Below are positions 1 to 5,704 of a stretch of 20,175 bases of DNA, in pieces. Origin of the DNA: a virus; the IMG/VR virus record IMGVR_UViG_3300030085_004118, positions 1 through 20,175 of that record; one strand, written 5' to 3'. The notes beneath the pieces are model-generated. The model was not told the origin of the DNA. It saw nothing but the letters and a program-made list of their open reading frames with translations, and searched no databases. The first letter of the stretch is position 1. Every line of letters starts with the position of its first letter. A program made the position numbers and the translations under genes.

Positions 1-347
1 ATTAAGAGAGTATTTATCTTTAACTAATAATATATATTATATAATATATATATTATATTAACTAGTAGTATTTATAACCAAGTACTGGTTAATCTAGTTT
101 CAATATTAACTAGTTCATGTGTATTAACGCGGTAATAATACCCCTATAGATAGATAAGAACCTAGATATAACTTGAATAAAGGTTAACCAGGGGTTAATA
201 GTAGGGATTAGAAGAAATACCCATTAGTGGGAGGGGAAAGGGTTGTATACACGGATGTGTGTAAAAAGCGTGTATTAAACACTACAGAATGACAACATTG
301 CTCTAGAAGGATCTACAAGGGCTGTTAAAAGTAGTTTATGGGGAAAC
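1..347. other. AT-rich non-coding region
   Basis: No open reading frame of credible length was found on either strand. The first 120 bases are almost pure A+T. They contain two abutting perfect palindromes, 14 bp at 27-40 and 16 bp at 41-56. The motif TTAAC/TTAAT recurs at least seven times up to about position 200. Such DNA melts and extrudes easily, so an origin of replication or a regulatory hub are reasonable guesses. The region lies to the left of a leftward block and carries no recognisable promoter of high quality. Function is inference only. Confidence 0.5.
55..114. repeat. 12-bp direct repeat pair
   Basis: ATATTAACTAGT occurs at 55-66 and again at 103-114, start to start 48 bp. A weaker relative, GGTTAATCTAGTT, lies between them near 88-100. 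The core TTAACTAGT is partly self-complementary (ACTAGT). Two exact copies in so AT-rich a stretch could be protein-binding iterons, but low complexity makes coincidence possible. Confidence 0.45.
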
Positions 348-406
348 GTACTCAAGAGTACTATTGATGGCCTTCTAGCGCCTTACAGGCGCTTCTCACG
401 GCCATC
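348..406. other. hairpin pair, second one nested
   Basis: Positions 348-361 form a 5-bp hairpin (GTACT, loop CAAG, AGTAC). Four bases later, 366-372 (GATGGCC) pairs with 400-406 (GGCCATC). Inside it, 378-382 (GCGCC) pairs with 388-392 (GGCGC) around a TTACA loop. The two internal strands both begin TTCT. The outer-stem/internal-loop/inner-hairpin form recalls the units of the array at 7119-7383, though strand lengths differ (5 and 7 nt). No U-run follows, so it is not a standard terminator. Confidence 0.5.
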
Positions 407-462
407 TAACAATAATCTTTCACCTCCAGTTACAGAACACCTCTCTACCTTCAGAAAAAAAA

Positions 463-636
463 TTAATCTGGTGTCTCAGAAATGACCAATTCTGACTCCA
501 AATAATCTGGTTCCAGGTAATGGCTACACATCGCCATCATCCTTCGTTCGGTCAAGGACATGTAAAATCTTGTCAAATGAGCTTTGCTCCTGAAGGAAGC
601 GATAAATTCGCCGCCAGTAGTTTTGATGTGGTACAT
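463..636 (-). CDS. small hypothetical protein, 57 aa
   Basis: Unrecognised 57-residue protein that begins MYHIKTTGGEFIASF and ends SELVISETPD. It has mixed charge, no membrane segment, and reads as a folded soluble protein. The ATG at 634-636 lies just beyond the terminator of the upstream gene (640-662), and the stop TAA is followed by a run of T. I see no Shine-Dalgarno sequence, which is common for genes in this window. It is preferred to a competing 68-residue frame (524-730), which would read through the terminator hairpin and into the neighbouring gene. Confidence 0.55.
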   Translation of the reverse strand: MYHIKTTGGEFIASFRSKAHLTRFYMSLTERRMMAMCSHYLEPDYLESELVISETPD

Positions 637-639
637 AAT

Positions 640-662
640 AAAAAAGCCCGGATAAACCGGGC
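640..662 (-). terminator. rho-independent terminator
   Basis: On the minus strand a perfect 6-bp stem GCCCGG/CCGGGC with loop TTTAT is followed directly by a run of six T. It lies 6 bases past the stop codon of the gene at 669-1019 and should end transcripts of that gene before the 57-residue gene. Confidence 0.85.
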
Positions 663-668
663 ATTAGA

Positions 669-1019
669 TCACTGGTACTTAACCGGCAGGTGCCTAAGTG
701 GTGAGGACTGCGTGTTGCGACGTTCATCACGTTGCGCCTTGTGCTCGCGGATCAGACGACCAGACTCGTAGAAATAATCACGGCGGTCATCTTCTGGGAT
801 GCGCTTGATCACCTGATCAATTGTGAACTTAAAGAACATCTCATCCTTGTCGTTCAGATCTGCGCAGTCCTGGTTGATGCTGACGCCATTACCAAGGGCC
901 GACAGGACGAAGGGACGAAATGTGGGAGAGCGAAGCAAATCTTCTAACGTGATGTTTTTTACGTCAGACAGCAGCTTGTCGGGAAGTGGGTTGAGATTCA
1001 TGAGATTAGAAAGGGTCAC
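669..1019 (-). CDS. hypothetical protein, 116 aa
   Basis: Soluble acidic-then-basic protein of unknown function. The middle (about residues 50-90) is rich in D, E and K, and the C-terminus is basic (REHKAQRDERRN). No motif was recognised. The longest reading starts at a GTG (1017-1019). An ATG seven codons in (999-1001, MNLNPLPDK) is an equally good start, and neither has a clear Shine-Dalgarno sequence. A hairpin of CCCCT/AGGGG near 1031-1050 lies in the short upstream spacer. A terminator follows, so this is the last gene of its transcript. Confidence 0.6.
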   Translation of the reverse strand: MTLSNLMNLNPLPDKLLSDVKNITLEDLLRSPTFRPFVLSALGNGVSINQDCADLNDKDEMFFKFTIDQVIKRIPEDDRRDYFYESGRLIREHKAQRDERRNTQSSPLRHLPVKYQ

Positions 1020-1061
1020 TGTTGGTGTGACCCCTAAATGCTAGAGGGGCAATAGCCGATG

Positions 1062-1346
1062 TCAAGCGTTGTTGTTCGGCTGGAACGCATCGAGGTAATT
1101 GCAGACCTCATGGGCGCAATCATCAACCCTGTTGGGATGATTCTCTTCCAGTTCCGTTTCCATGCAGAGGTACTGCATGACAGCCTCGTAGATCTGATCA
1201 TCGTGGAGACAGCCCGCAGAGATCTGGGGATACAGGCGATGTAGAAGGGTCGACTTTGCGACCTCAATGGCTTCAGCCTCGTGCTTTACAAAGTTCATAA
1301 GTGAAGTAAATTGCTTACCTTTGAACAATAGACCATCAACTGGCAT
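1062..1346 (-). CDS. hypothetical protein, 94 aa
   Basis: Small helical, acidic protein (LHDDQIYEAVMQYL, ELEENHP) with four cysteines and an asparagine-rich end. No family was recognised. Amino-acid composition and its long helices favour this frame over the two overlapping frames (1034-1267 minus, which is Ser/Arg-rich, and 1059-1244 plus). It is divergent from the gene at 1409. The short region between holds repeated GTCAAG motifs (1350, 1362) but no convincing promoter. Confidence 0.55.
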   Translation of the reverse strand: MPVDGLLFKGKQFTSLMNFVKHEAEAIEVAKSTLLHRLYPQISAGCLHDDQIYEAVMQYLCMETELEENHPNRVDDCAHEVCNYLDAFQPNNNA

Positions 1347-1408
1347 CCGTCAAGGGCTTGCGTCAAGTCAGATCAACGGTACGGTTTGCTGGTCCTGATT
1401 TTTGATTG

Positions 1409-1582
1409 ATGGGTCGACCACGGAACGAAGGTAAAAAGCGGAGAGTGTCTTGCTCTATGCTCAAGAAAAAAGGAGCGTTTGAACGGTTCTTGTCAAGTCA
1501 AGTCGACACAAAAGGAAAAAAAATCCTGATGCAAGAAATCGGGAAAATGACTAATGTACCAAGCGATACAGAACAGTCATGA
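1409..1582 (+). CDS. small basic protein, 57 aa
   Basis: Unrecognised lysine/arginine-rich 57-residue protein beginning MGRPRNEGKKRRVSC. The GRPR core followed by basic residues looks like an AT-hook, so DNA or RNA binding is a fair guess. Its TGA overlaps the ATG of the next gene (ATGA at 1579-1582), strong evidence of translational coupling and that both are genes. The gene at 2560 also starts MGRP, which may be coincidence. Confidence 0.6.
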   Translation: MGRPRNEGKKRRVSCSMLKKKGAFERFLSSQVDTKGKKILMQEIGKMTNVPSDTEQS

Positions 1583-1923
1583 GCCTTCACGTCTTCCATG
1601 AACACATTTCAGGCGTTTATTGCCACGACACTTGGTATAAGTGCAAGCCAGGCTCTTTCGAGGTTGATGCCTACGAAGTGCAGGTGTCTGGCGAACAGAA
1701 AGATGCTGGCACAAAGGGCTTTGATCGCTGTGACTGGGTGCTGATGAGCGAATATCATCCTGATGTTAACCAGGCATGCTCTGGTGCAAGTTGGATCGAT
1801 CCAAAGACAGGTGAACGAGTTAGCGTCTTTATGAGTGAGATCACTGCTTTCAGAGAGGTTGCAGAGGAGGTCAAGGTCCAAAAGCTTGGATTCGACAAGC
1901 CAAGGGGCATGCCCATGAACTGA
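1579..1923 (+). CDS. hypothetical protein, 114 aa
   Basis: Soluble protein without a recognised motif. It has His/Cys residues near the N-terminus (HVFHEHISGVYCHDTWYKC), a segment typical of a beta-rich fold, and a mixed-charge C-terminal helix (EVAEEVKVQKLGFDK). The start overlaps the stop of the upstream 57-residue gene by ATGA, which supports the reading. The opposite-strand frame at 1609-1881 has a poor composition and is taken as a shadow. A promoter for the next gene follows its stop. Confidence 0.65.
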   Translation: MSLHVFHEHISGVYCHDTWYKCKPGSFEVDAYEVQVSGEQKDAGTKGFDRCDWVLMSEYHPDVNQACSGASWIDPKTGERVSVFMSEITAFREVAEEVKVQKLGFDKPRGMPMN

Positions 1924-1936
1924 GTATTTCTACCTA

Positions 1937-1964
1937 TTGCCATATAGAGCAGATCATGTATAAT
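1937..1964 (+). promoter_or_regulatory. sigma70-type promoter
   Basis: TTGCCA at 1937-1942 and a perfect TATAAT at 1959-1964 are separated by 16 bases. They lie just upstream of the SprT-like gene (ATG at 1994). This is the best-looking promoter in the window. The predicted transcript would begin about 1971 and so have a very short leader. Confidence 0.65.
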
Positions 1965-1966
1965 AC

Positions 1967-1991
1967 GGGGGTAATTCGGGATGAATCCCCC
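1967..1991 (+). promoter_or_regulatory. leader hairpin before SprT-like gene
   Basis: GGGGG at 1967-1971 pairs with CCCCC at 1987-1991, with an inner ATTC/GAAT pairing. The hairpin fills the space between the -10 box and the ATG at 1994 and no Shine-Dalgarno sequence follows it. If transcription starts near 1971 only part of the stem is in the mRNA, so an operator role is as likely as an RNA role. Confidence 0.4.
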
Positions 1992-1993
1992 AC

Positions 1994-2392
1994 ATGGTTT
2001 ACGTCGGATGTGCCCCTGCAAAACGCAAGCACGGACCTGATTCTTTTCCTATTCAGCACAAGGTTGATGATGATTGGCTAATGGCTCAATATATAAAATT
2101 CAACCTTAAATATTTTGACATGAACCTGCCTCTCGATGTAGGTATTTACTTCAGAGGCAATCGCTACGGATCACGGCTCGGTACTGCCTATGGCCACGCT
2201 GGTCACTTTAGAGGAATAACAATCAATCCCTACATGAGTAAAAATTCAGTTCTGGCAGTGCTTCTACACGAGATGGTTCATGCTGAACAATATATTGTTC
2301 GCAAAACAGATGGCGATCATGGCCGATGGTTCAAGTCTCGATGCCGTGAGCTAACGATTTTGACCAAGAAAAAATATGGAGTCATAAAATAA
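1994..2392 (+). CDS. SprT-like zinc metalloprotease domain protein
   Basis: 132-residue SprT-like protein. The zinc-binding motif HEMVH is at residues 92-96 with catalytic Glu93, and a third ligand His109 lies in DGDHGRWF, as in SprT/Spartan proteins. The upstream part (DDWLMAQYIKFNLKYFD) matches the usual first helix of the fold. It lacks a C-terminal zinc ribbon, so it is a minimal catalytic domain. Cellular relatives act on DNA-protein cross-links; in phages the role is not known and could be DNA repair or removal of host DNA-bound proteins. It has its own promoter (1937-1964) and a terminator at 2409, so it is probably a single-gene transcript. Confidence 0.85.
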   Translation: MVYVGCAPAKRKHGPDSFPIQHKVDDDWLMAQYIKFNLKYFDMNLPLDVGIYFRGNRYGSRLGTAYGHAGHFRGITINPYMSKNSVLAVLLHEMVHAEQYIVRKTDGDHGRWFKSRCRELTILTKKKYGVIK

Positions 2393-2408
2393 CCATTGCT
2401 AGATTGAA

Positions 2409-2437
2409 ACGTCAGGGTAATTGCTCTGGCGTTTTTT
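2409..2437 (+). terminator. rho-independent terminator
   Basis: CGTCAG (2410-2415) pairs with CTGGCG (2426-2431) with one G-U pair around a 10-base loop and is followed by six T. It lies 17 bases past the stop of the SprT-like gene. Confidence 0.75.
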
Positions 2438-2476
2438 CATGTAAACACTCGTTTTCATGATTCGTTACCGTGCCAA

Positions 2477-2522
2477 TGGAAGTGCGACAGGGAGTGTCAG
2501 CGCGTGAGCGGCTCCCATTCCA
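2477..2522 (+). promoter_or_regulatory. leader stem-loop upstream of the DNA-binding gene
   Basis: TGGAA (2477-2481) can pair with TTCCA (2518-2522), with an inner stem GGGAG (2490-2494)/CTCCC (2512-2516). It lies in the 167-base gap between the SprT terminator and the TTG start at 2560. No promoter consensus was found nearby. It could be a leader structure or an operator for the encoded DNA-binding protein. Confidence 0.3.
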
Positions 2523-2559
2523 TAACAAACCCTTGCGCAGCCTGTAAAGTTCGATAAAG

Positions 2560-3048
2560 TTGGGTCGCCCAGTCAACAGACAATTGGTCTACGCACCAGA
2601 CAACCTTTACACAGCAACAGACATACAAAAAAAGCTTCAGATCAGCAAATTTAAATTGCATCAGTGGGTCAAGAGAGGCAAGTTCCCGCCATGCATTAAA
2701 AGAAAAGAAGAACGTTCGGGCTTAGCACGATTTTGGTATAAATCTGTTGTCGATCAGTGGATTATTGATAACGACTATCTTGTTGAGGTCGAGGTCAAGC
2801 AAGTCAAAAGAAAAAAAGATGGCTTAGATTTACACCTGCCGAAAAAGCATGAGCTGCTGATCAAATCAGCTTGCAAACTGCTTGATTGCACTCCAGAAGC
2901 ATTTATCTTAGATGCTTCGTTGACAAAGGCTAGAAGAATAATTGAGCATTACGACATAACTGCAGCAATGGAACTGGAATTATGTGATGTGAGCTTGTTT
3001 AGCAATGGAAAACTTCCCAGAACTTCCAAAGCTCGTAATACCAGATAG
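2560..3048 (+). CDS. AlpA-like helix-turn-helix protein with RHH-like C-terminus
   Basis: 162 residues with two putative DNA-binding parts. Residues about 17-69 resemble the winged helix-turn-helix of the AlpA/excisionase group: YTATDIQKKLQISKFKLHQW, then the KRGKFPP turn and the R-FWYKSVVDQWI wing. Residues about 88-127 (DLHLPKKHELLIKSACKLL and following) resemble DUF1778/TacA-type ribbon-helix-helix antitoxins. The start is a TTG; an in-frame TAA at 2545-2547 excludes a longer protein. It probably acts as a transcription regulator. No toxin-like acetyltransferase lies beside it. The 3' end overlaps the next gene by 44 bases. Confidence 0.65.
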   Translation: MGRPVNRQLVYAPDNLYTATDIQKKLQISKFKLHQWVKRGKFPPCIKRKEERSGLARFWYKSVVDQWIIDNDYLVEVEVKQVKRKKDGLDLHLPKKHELLIKSACKLLDCTPEAFILDASLTKARRIIEHYDITAAMELELCDVSLFSNGKLPRTSKARNTR

Positions 3049-3652
3049 TTTCTCTGTACCTGCACCTCCATTGCAATATCCTGGGGTTGAACTGTTGAAG
3101 TTCGACCCTATTTTTGTGCCCCAAAGGGTAAACCCGGGATCGATACAGGACTATCTGCAGAAACTGGCGGAACAGGAACAGGAAGAGAATCTAGAGGAAG
3201 AGAATCCTCAAGAAGAGCAGAAGGATCAGAAAGAGCAGACAAAGCCTCAAGATAAGGCTGAAAATAAAGGAACGTCGCCCCCACAGATACCGCCGAGCCC
3301 AGCACTCCCCCCAATACAAACCACGCCAATCGAACTGCCATCTTTAGTGGAAGATGAAGACGATAGTATTCCTGAGCCAGAATTGGAAGGAGTTATTACT
3401 GTTCAGGTTTTAGGCATTCCCATTCCAATGCCAGAACCAGAAATATTAGTAGCTGCAGGTGCCACTGCAACTGTCTCAGTCGCGGCAACACTTGCATCAA
3501 CGAGTATATTAAAAAAAGTTATCAGTATCATGAAGCCATTAATTAAAAAAATTATGACTCTGGTTCTGAAGAAATTTGGGAAGAAGCCTCCGAAGTCTTG
3601 GGCTCGCGAGCGATTGGAACAACGTCAGAGCAGACGATTGAAAACGGGCTAG
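3005..3652 (+). CDS. proline/glutamate-rich membrane-anchored protein
   Basis: 215 residues in clear segments: a proline-rich head with PELPKLVIPDSF and VPAPPLQYP, a Glu/Gln/Lys-rich stretch at about 55-90, a second proline-rich part, a hydrophobic alanine-rich segment near 150-168 that could cross a membrane, and a very basic tail (KPLIKKIMTLVLKKFGKKPPK). From memory, proteins of this build occur in cyanophages, often near structural genes, but I cannot name a family. The start lies inside the preceding gene. The last 101 bases overlap tail to tail with the leftward gene at 3552. A minus-strand frame at 3108-3341 is judged a shadow. Confidence 0.65.
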   Translation: MENFPELPKLVIPDSFSVPAPPLQYPGVELLKFDPIFVPQRVNPGSIQDYLQKLAEQEQEENLEEENPQEEQKDQKEQTKPQDKAENKGTSPPQIPPSPALPPIQTTPIELPSLVEDEDDSIPEPELEGVITVQVLGIPIPMPEPEILVAAGATATVSVAATLASTSILKKVISIMKPLIKKIMTLVLKKFGKKPPKSWARERLEQRQSRRLKTG

Positions 3653-4091
3653 ATGGATGGAACATGAAGCCAGATTCGATTAATTGCGCACATTTTAATG
3701 CGCGGACTAAAGCAAAATCGAGTCTTTCTTTTTCAATTTTTTTAGCCGCCAGATCTTTACATAACCTGACCATTTCTCTGTCTAAAGGTACACTAATTGT
3801 CGCCTGAATCCCGTAGTTTTGGCCACGCATATATTCAGGGAAATGTTCGTTGCCTAAAAAGAATGGCGTAACGGTAAACGTAGGTGAGTTACAAAAATGA
3901 CCAGGAGAATACCCTTGTTTAGAGTATCCGCCCTGGTTGATTTGCACCGCTTGGTTGGTCGCTTGCCCGGTCGATACCGCCTGGGGTCGTGCAATGGCTG
4001 TAACCCCACCTTCGATGTTGTCTTCTGCTTTGATGCCTGCGGGAACTAATAAAGTTACTGCGAGAAGACCGACAGCGAAGTTGTGACCGAT
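3552..4091 (-). CDS. secreted protein with no canonical start codon
   Basis: About 179 residues. The N-terminus NFAVGLLAVTLLVPAGIKA followed by EDN is a convincing signal peptide. The mature part has TAIARPQAVSTGQATNQAV, INQGGYSKQGYSPGHFCNS and HPSSPFSIVCSDVVP, which look like genuine protein and resemble what I recall of cyanophage or cyanobacterial secreted proteins. The reading frame is open back to 4403 yet contains no ATG, GTG or TTG between 4401 and the signal peptide. An ATC at 4089-4091 is offered as a possible start; a -1 frameshift from the upstream gene (4055-4411) is the alternative. The upstream part of the frame is only a shadow of that gene. The 3' end overlaps the convergent gene by 101 bases. 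Confidence 0.6.
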   Translation of the reverse strand: MGHNFAVGLLAVTLLVPAGIKAEDNIEGGVTAIARPQAVSTGQATNQAVQINQGGYSKQGYSPGHFCNSPTFTVTPFFLGNEHFPEYMRGQNYGIQATISVPLDREMVRLCKDLAAKKIEKERLDFALVRALKCAQLIESGFMFHPSSPFSIVCSDVVPIAREPKTSEASSQISSEPES

Positions 4092-4411
4092 GTTTGCTCG
4101 ATGGTTCGAGTGATGTCTTCGGTCTCGATGACGCCTGCTGATCGTTCGACGATTTCGAGCTGAAAGTCGTCCCCTGCTGTGTGTACAGAATATGTCGTTC
4201 CCGACGCTCCCACCGCTCCACTGGGAGTGATGTTCGTACCCGACCAGCTGTTGTAATCGCCGCCAAAGCGTTCGATTGCAATCGTCTCGGTTATTTCGGT
4301 CTCGGTGGTTGTCGTGCTCGTCATGCTTCCCTGGGTAAAATTGGGATAAGCACTTTGAGCTGAAACTGCTGTCGGAGCAGCCAATGCCATCAAAAGGAGC
4401 CATCTCTTCAT
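4055..4411 (-). CDS. small secreted protein, 118 aa
   Basis: Begins with a textbook signal peptide MKRWLLLMALAAPTAVSAQ, with cleavage expected after the AVSA motif. The mature part is rich in Thr, Ser and Glu and beta-prone (SMTSTTTTETEITETIAIER, GDDFQLEIVERSAGVIETED), ending SLSVFSQ. Its likely place is the periplasm or cell surface. No enzyme motif is visible. The ATG overlaps the TGA of the upstream membrane-protein gene (ATGA, 4408-4411), so the genes are coupled. The downstream secreted protein begins inside this gene's 3' end in another frame. Confidence 0.75.
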   Translation of the reverse strand: MKRWLLLMALAAPTAVSAQSAYPNFTQGSMTSTTTTETEITETIAIERFGGDYNSWSGTNITPSGAVGASGTTYSVHTAGDDFQLEIVERSAGVIETEDITRTIEQTSVTTSLSVFSQ

Positions 4412-4722
4412 TTCTTCGGAGGGGGTGAGGAACTCTTTATAGGTTGCTCACTTGGCCTGTCAGGTTTCCTAGAGTTGTCAGCACGCTGGATTCCGTAGGC
4501 ACTGAGACAGCCAGTAAAGATGGATGCCACAAATGTCGGATCGGCCTTAATAATGTTCAAATAACCTGCGGTAAGAATGGTTGCCGACCAACCTAAAACA
4601 GACAAGTGAACGATTGCTGCGACACGGCCATTACGCATGTCTTCTTTTTCTTCTGGATCCATGTCCGAATCGCAACATACATTACTCTTCCATTTGACAG
4701 CTCGTGACTGCTGGATTATCAT
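4408..4722 (-). CDS. small membrane protein
   Basis: Up to 104 residues. The central region contains two hydrophobic stretches, VAAIVHLSVLGWSATILTAG and FVASIFTGCLSAYG, so one or two membrane helices are expected. The tail is polar and proline-rich, ending SSSPPPKK. The start may instead be the ATG at 4660-4662 (MDPEEKEDMRNGR), which would drop an unusual cysteine-containing leader and give 84 residues. Neither start has a good ribosome-binding site. It is first in a three-gene set with the two secreted proteins, suggesting a shared envelope-related role, possibly lysis, but no holin signature is certain. Confidence 0.65.
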   Translation of the reverse strand: MIIQQSRAVKWKSNVCCDSDMDPEEKEDMRNGRVAAIVHLSVLGWSATILTAGYLNIIKADPTFVASIFTGCLSAYGIQRADNSRKPDRPSEQPIKSSSPPPKK

Positions 4723-4748
4723 AAAAGGGCAATCAAGAGAGCAATCTC

Positions 4749-5033
4749 ATGAACACGGAACAAAAACGCCAGAAATTTCTGGAGATCATCGAAGCTGCCG
4801 GATCATCCTTCGTCGGGATTGAATTCGTAAAAAAGGATGGAGAGCACAGAAAAGCAAGGTTCAATCCTAGGGATTTCAACGAGATCAAGGGTACAGGTAA
4901 ACCTTCAGAAGATCCTTACCTCTTCAAATACCGCGAAGTCCAAAACAAAGAGGAAAAGAAAACTGTTTGGCGCAGCTGTCGTATTGACAGACTTATTAGC
5001 GTCTCAGCAAATGGCAAAAAGGTTGTGTTCTGA
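4749..5033 (+). CDS. small SH3-barrel-like phage protein
   Basis: 94 residues. The pattern FVGIEFVKKDGEHRKARFNP, followed by strand-like segments and a closing RSCRIDRLISVSANGKKVVF, resembles the small beta-barrel phage proteins grouped near DUF2693, in which a F-KKDG-R core is typical. The function of that group is unknown. It is divergent from the membrane-protein gene at 4722 across only 26 bases. Its stop overlaps the start of the next tiny gene (TGATG at 5031-5035). Confidence 0.6.
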   Translation: MNTEQKRQKFLEIIEAAGSSFVGIEFVKKDGEHRKARFNPRDFNEIKGTGKPSEDPYLFKYREVQNKEEKKTVWRSCRIDRLISVSANGKKVVF

Positions 5034-5128
5034 TGACACTGCATGATCTTGGGTTGATGGTGCTGCTATTGGCACCAGCAATGTTTGTCTCAGTTCTTTT
5101 ATTGTTTACCTTCGCTGCTGGAGGATAA
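5033..5128 (+). CDS. 31-aa single-helix membrane peptide
   Basis: MTLHDLGLMVLLLAPAMFV starts a 31-residue peptide that is nearly all one membrane helix and ends FTFAAGG. It is translationally coupled to the upstream gene through TGATG and followed at once by a terminator, which argues that it is real in spite of its size. The N-terminal xxxxDLG followed by LL, a proline and a hydrophobic run loosely recalls photosystem II subunit PsbM, and photosynthesis genes are common in cyanophages. The similarity is too weak to name it; an unrelated phage membrane peptide is as likely. Confidence 0.55.
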   Translation: MTLHDLGLMVLLLAPAMFVSVLLLFTFAAGG

Positions 5129-5155
5129 AAAAAATGGGGGCTTTCGCCCCCTTTT
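5129..5155. terminator. bidirectional terminator
   Basis: GGGGGC (5136-5141), loop TTTC, GCCCCC (5146-5151) is a perfect 6-bp G+C stem. It has a T-run on the plus strand (5152-5156) and an A-run before it that gives a U-run on the minus strand. It separates the rightward operon from the convergent gene at 5156 and serves both. Confidence 0.85.
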
Positions 5156-5359
5156 TCATTCTTCGTCTTCATAAGCTTTACTTGCTGCCTCGATATACGA
5201 TCGAAGCTTGGCTTCTGCCTGGTTGATGATTTCATAGCGATAATCATCAAAAGACTGGCCGACGTGAGTAAATTGCGACACCTTAAATTCAGGCATGCGC
5301 ACAGTCATCTCGACCTCAATAATATCGCCATTGCGATTCTTATCTACAGAAATAGTCAT
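5156..5359 (-). CDS. hypothetical protein, 67 aa
   Basis: Short acidic protein with a beta-strand-like first half (DIIEVEMTVRMPEFKVSQFT) and a helical second half ending EAASKAYEDEE. No family was recognised. ATG at 5357-5359; an A/T-rich leader without a Shine-Dalgarno sequence precedes it. It is the last gene of the long leftward block and ends at the bidirectional terminator, which supports it as a genuine gene end. Confidence 0.6.
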   Translation of the reverse strand: MTISVDKNRNGDIIEVEMTVRMPEFKVSQFTHVGQSFDDYRYEIINQAEAKLRSYIEAASKAYEDEE

Positions 5360-5382
5360 GAAGAAAAAAAATTTACTTCATT

Positions 5383-5535
5383 CTAACAATCTGGATGCCA
5401 ATCAGCTACTTGACATGCATCGCGAAGCTCAACAGGCATAGTTGGATATGCAACAGTTGTTTCTGTCATGTGCATCGCCATAGCAAATAATGCACCAGCG
5501 ACAAAAAAGGTGAAAAATTCACGAGTGCGATTCAA
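5383..5535 (-). CDS. small membrane or secreted peptide, 50 aa
   Basis: 50 residues starting at a TTG (5533-5535), beginning MNRTREFFTFFVAGALFAMA and ending ADWHPDC. The start is decided by a strong ribosome-binding site GGAGGAG four bases upstream, embedded in the preceding gene, which it overlaps by 17 bases. Residues 7-22 are hydrophobic and could be a signal peptide or anchor. The two C-terminal cysteines (residues 41 and 50) could form a disulphide outside the membrane. Function unknown. Confidence 0.6.
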   Translation of the reverse strand: MNRTREFFTFFVAGALFAMAMHMTETTVAYPTMPVELRDACQVADWHPDC

Positions 5536-5704
5536 AGTACTCCTCCAGAGTCTTGGGTTGATAACGTTCGCAGTAGGGCTCTGCAGGCTTTCTCAACATG
5601 CCAACCCATGTATATGGGTCTGTCTTAGTTGGTTCTATAAACCTTGAGCATACTTTCGCCACAGGGCAGCCACTGTCAATGCAGTAGCAAATTTCACGGA
5701 CCAT
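5519..5704 (-). CDS. small cysteine-rich protein, 61 aa
   Basis: Five cysteines at residues 6, 8, 13, 19 and 45 (CYCIDSGCPVAKVC near the start) suggest a small metal-binding or disulphide-rich fold. The C-terminal half is polar, ending LEEYFESHS. No family is recognised with confidence. Start ATG at 5702-5704; a GAGGG sequence lies about 14 bases upstream, rather far. The 3' end carries the ribosome-binding site of the next gene. It partly overlaps a second small frame (5635-5736). Confidence 0.55.
   Translation of the reverse strand: MVREICYCIDSGCPVAKVCSRFIEPTKTDPYTWVGMLRKPAEPYCERYQPKTLEEYFESHS

Noticed and set aside
421-436. GGAGGTGA-like ribosome-binding site on the minus strand
   Set aside because: No open frame of useful length follows; the nearby TTG opens only nine codons.
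524-730. Minus-strand 68-residue frame
   Set aside because: It runs through the terminator at 640-662 and into the 116-residue gene. The 57-residue frame at 463-636 is more protein-like.
3108-3341. Minus-strand frame with a membrane-like N-terminus
   Set aside because: It is antisense to the proline/glutamate-rich gene; Leu/Ser/Val-rich sequence is what the reverse of Glu/Gln/Lys codons gives. No start signal or coupling supports it.
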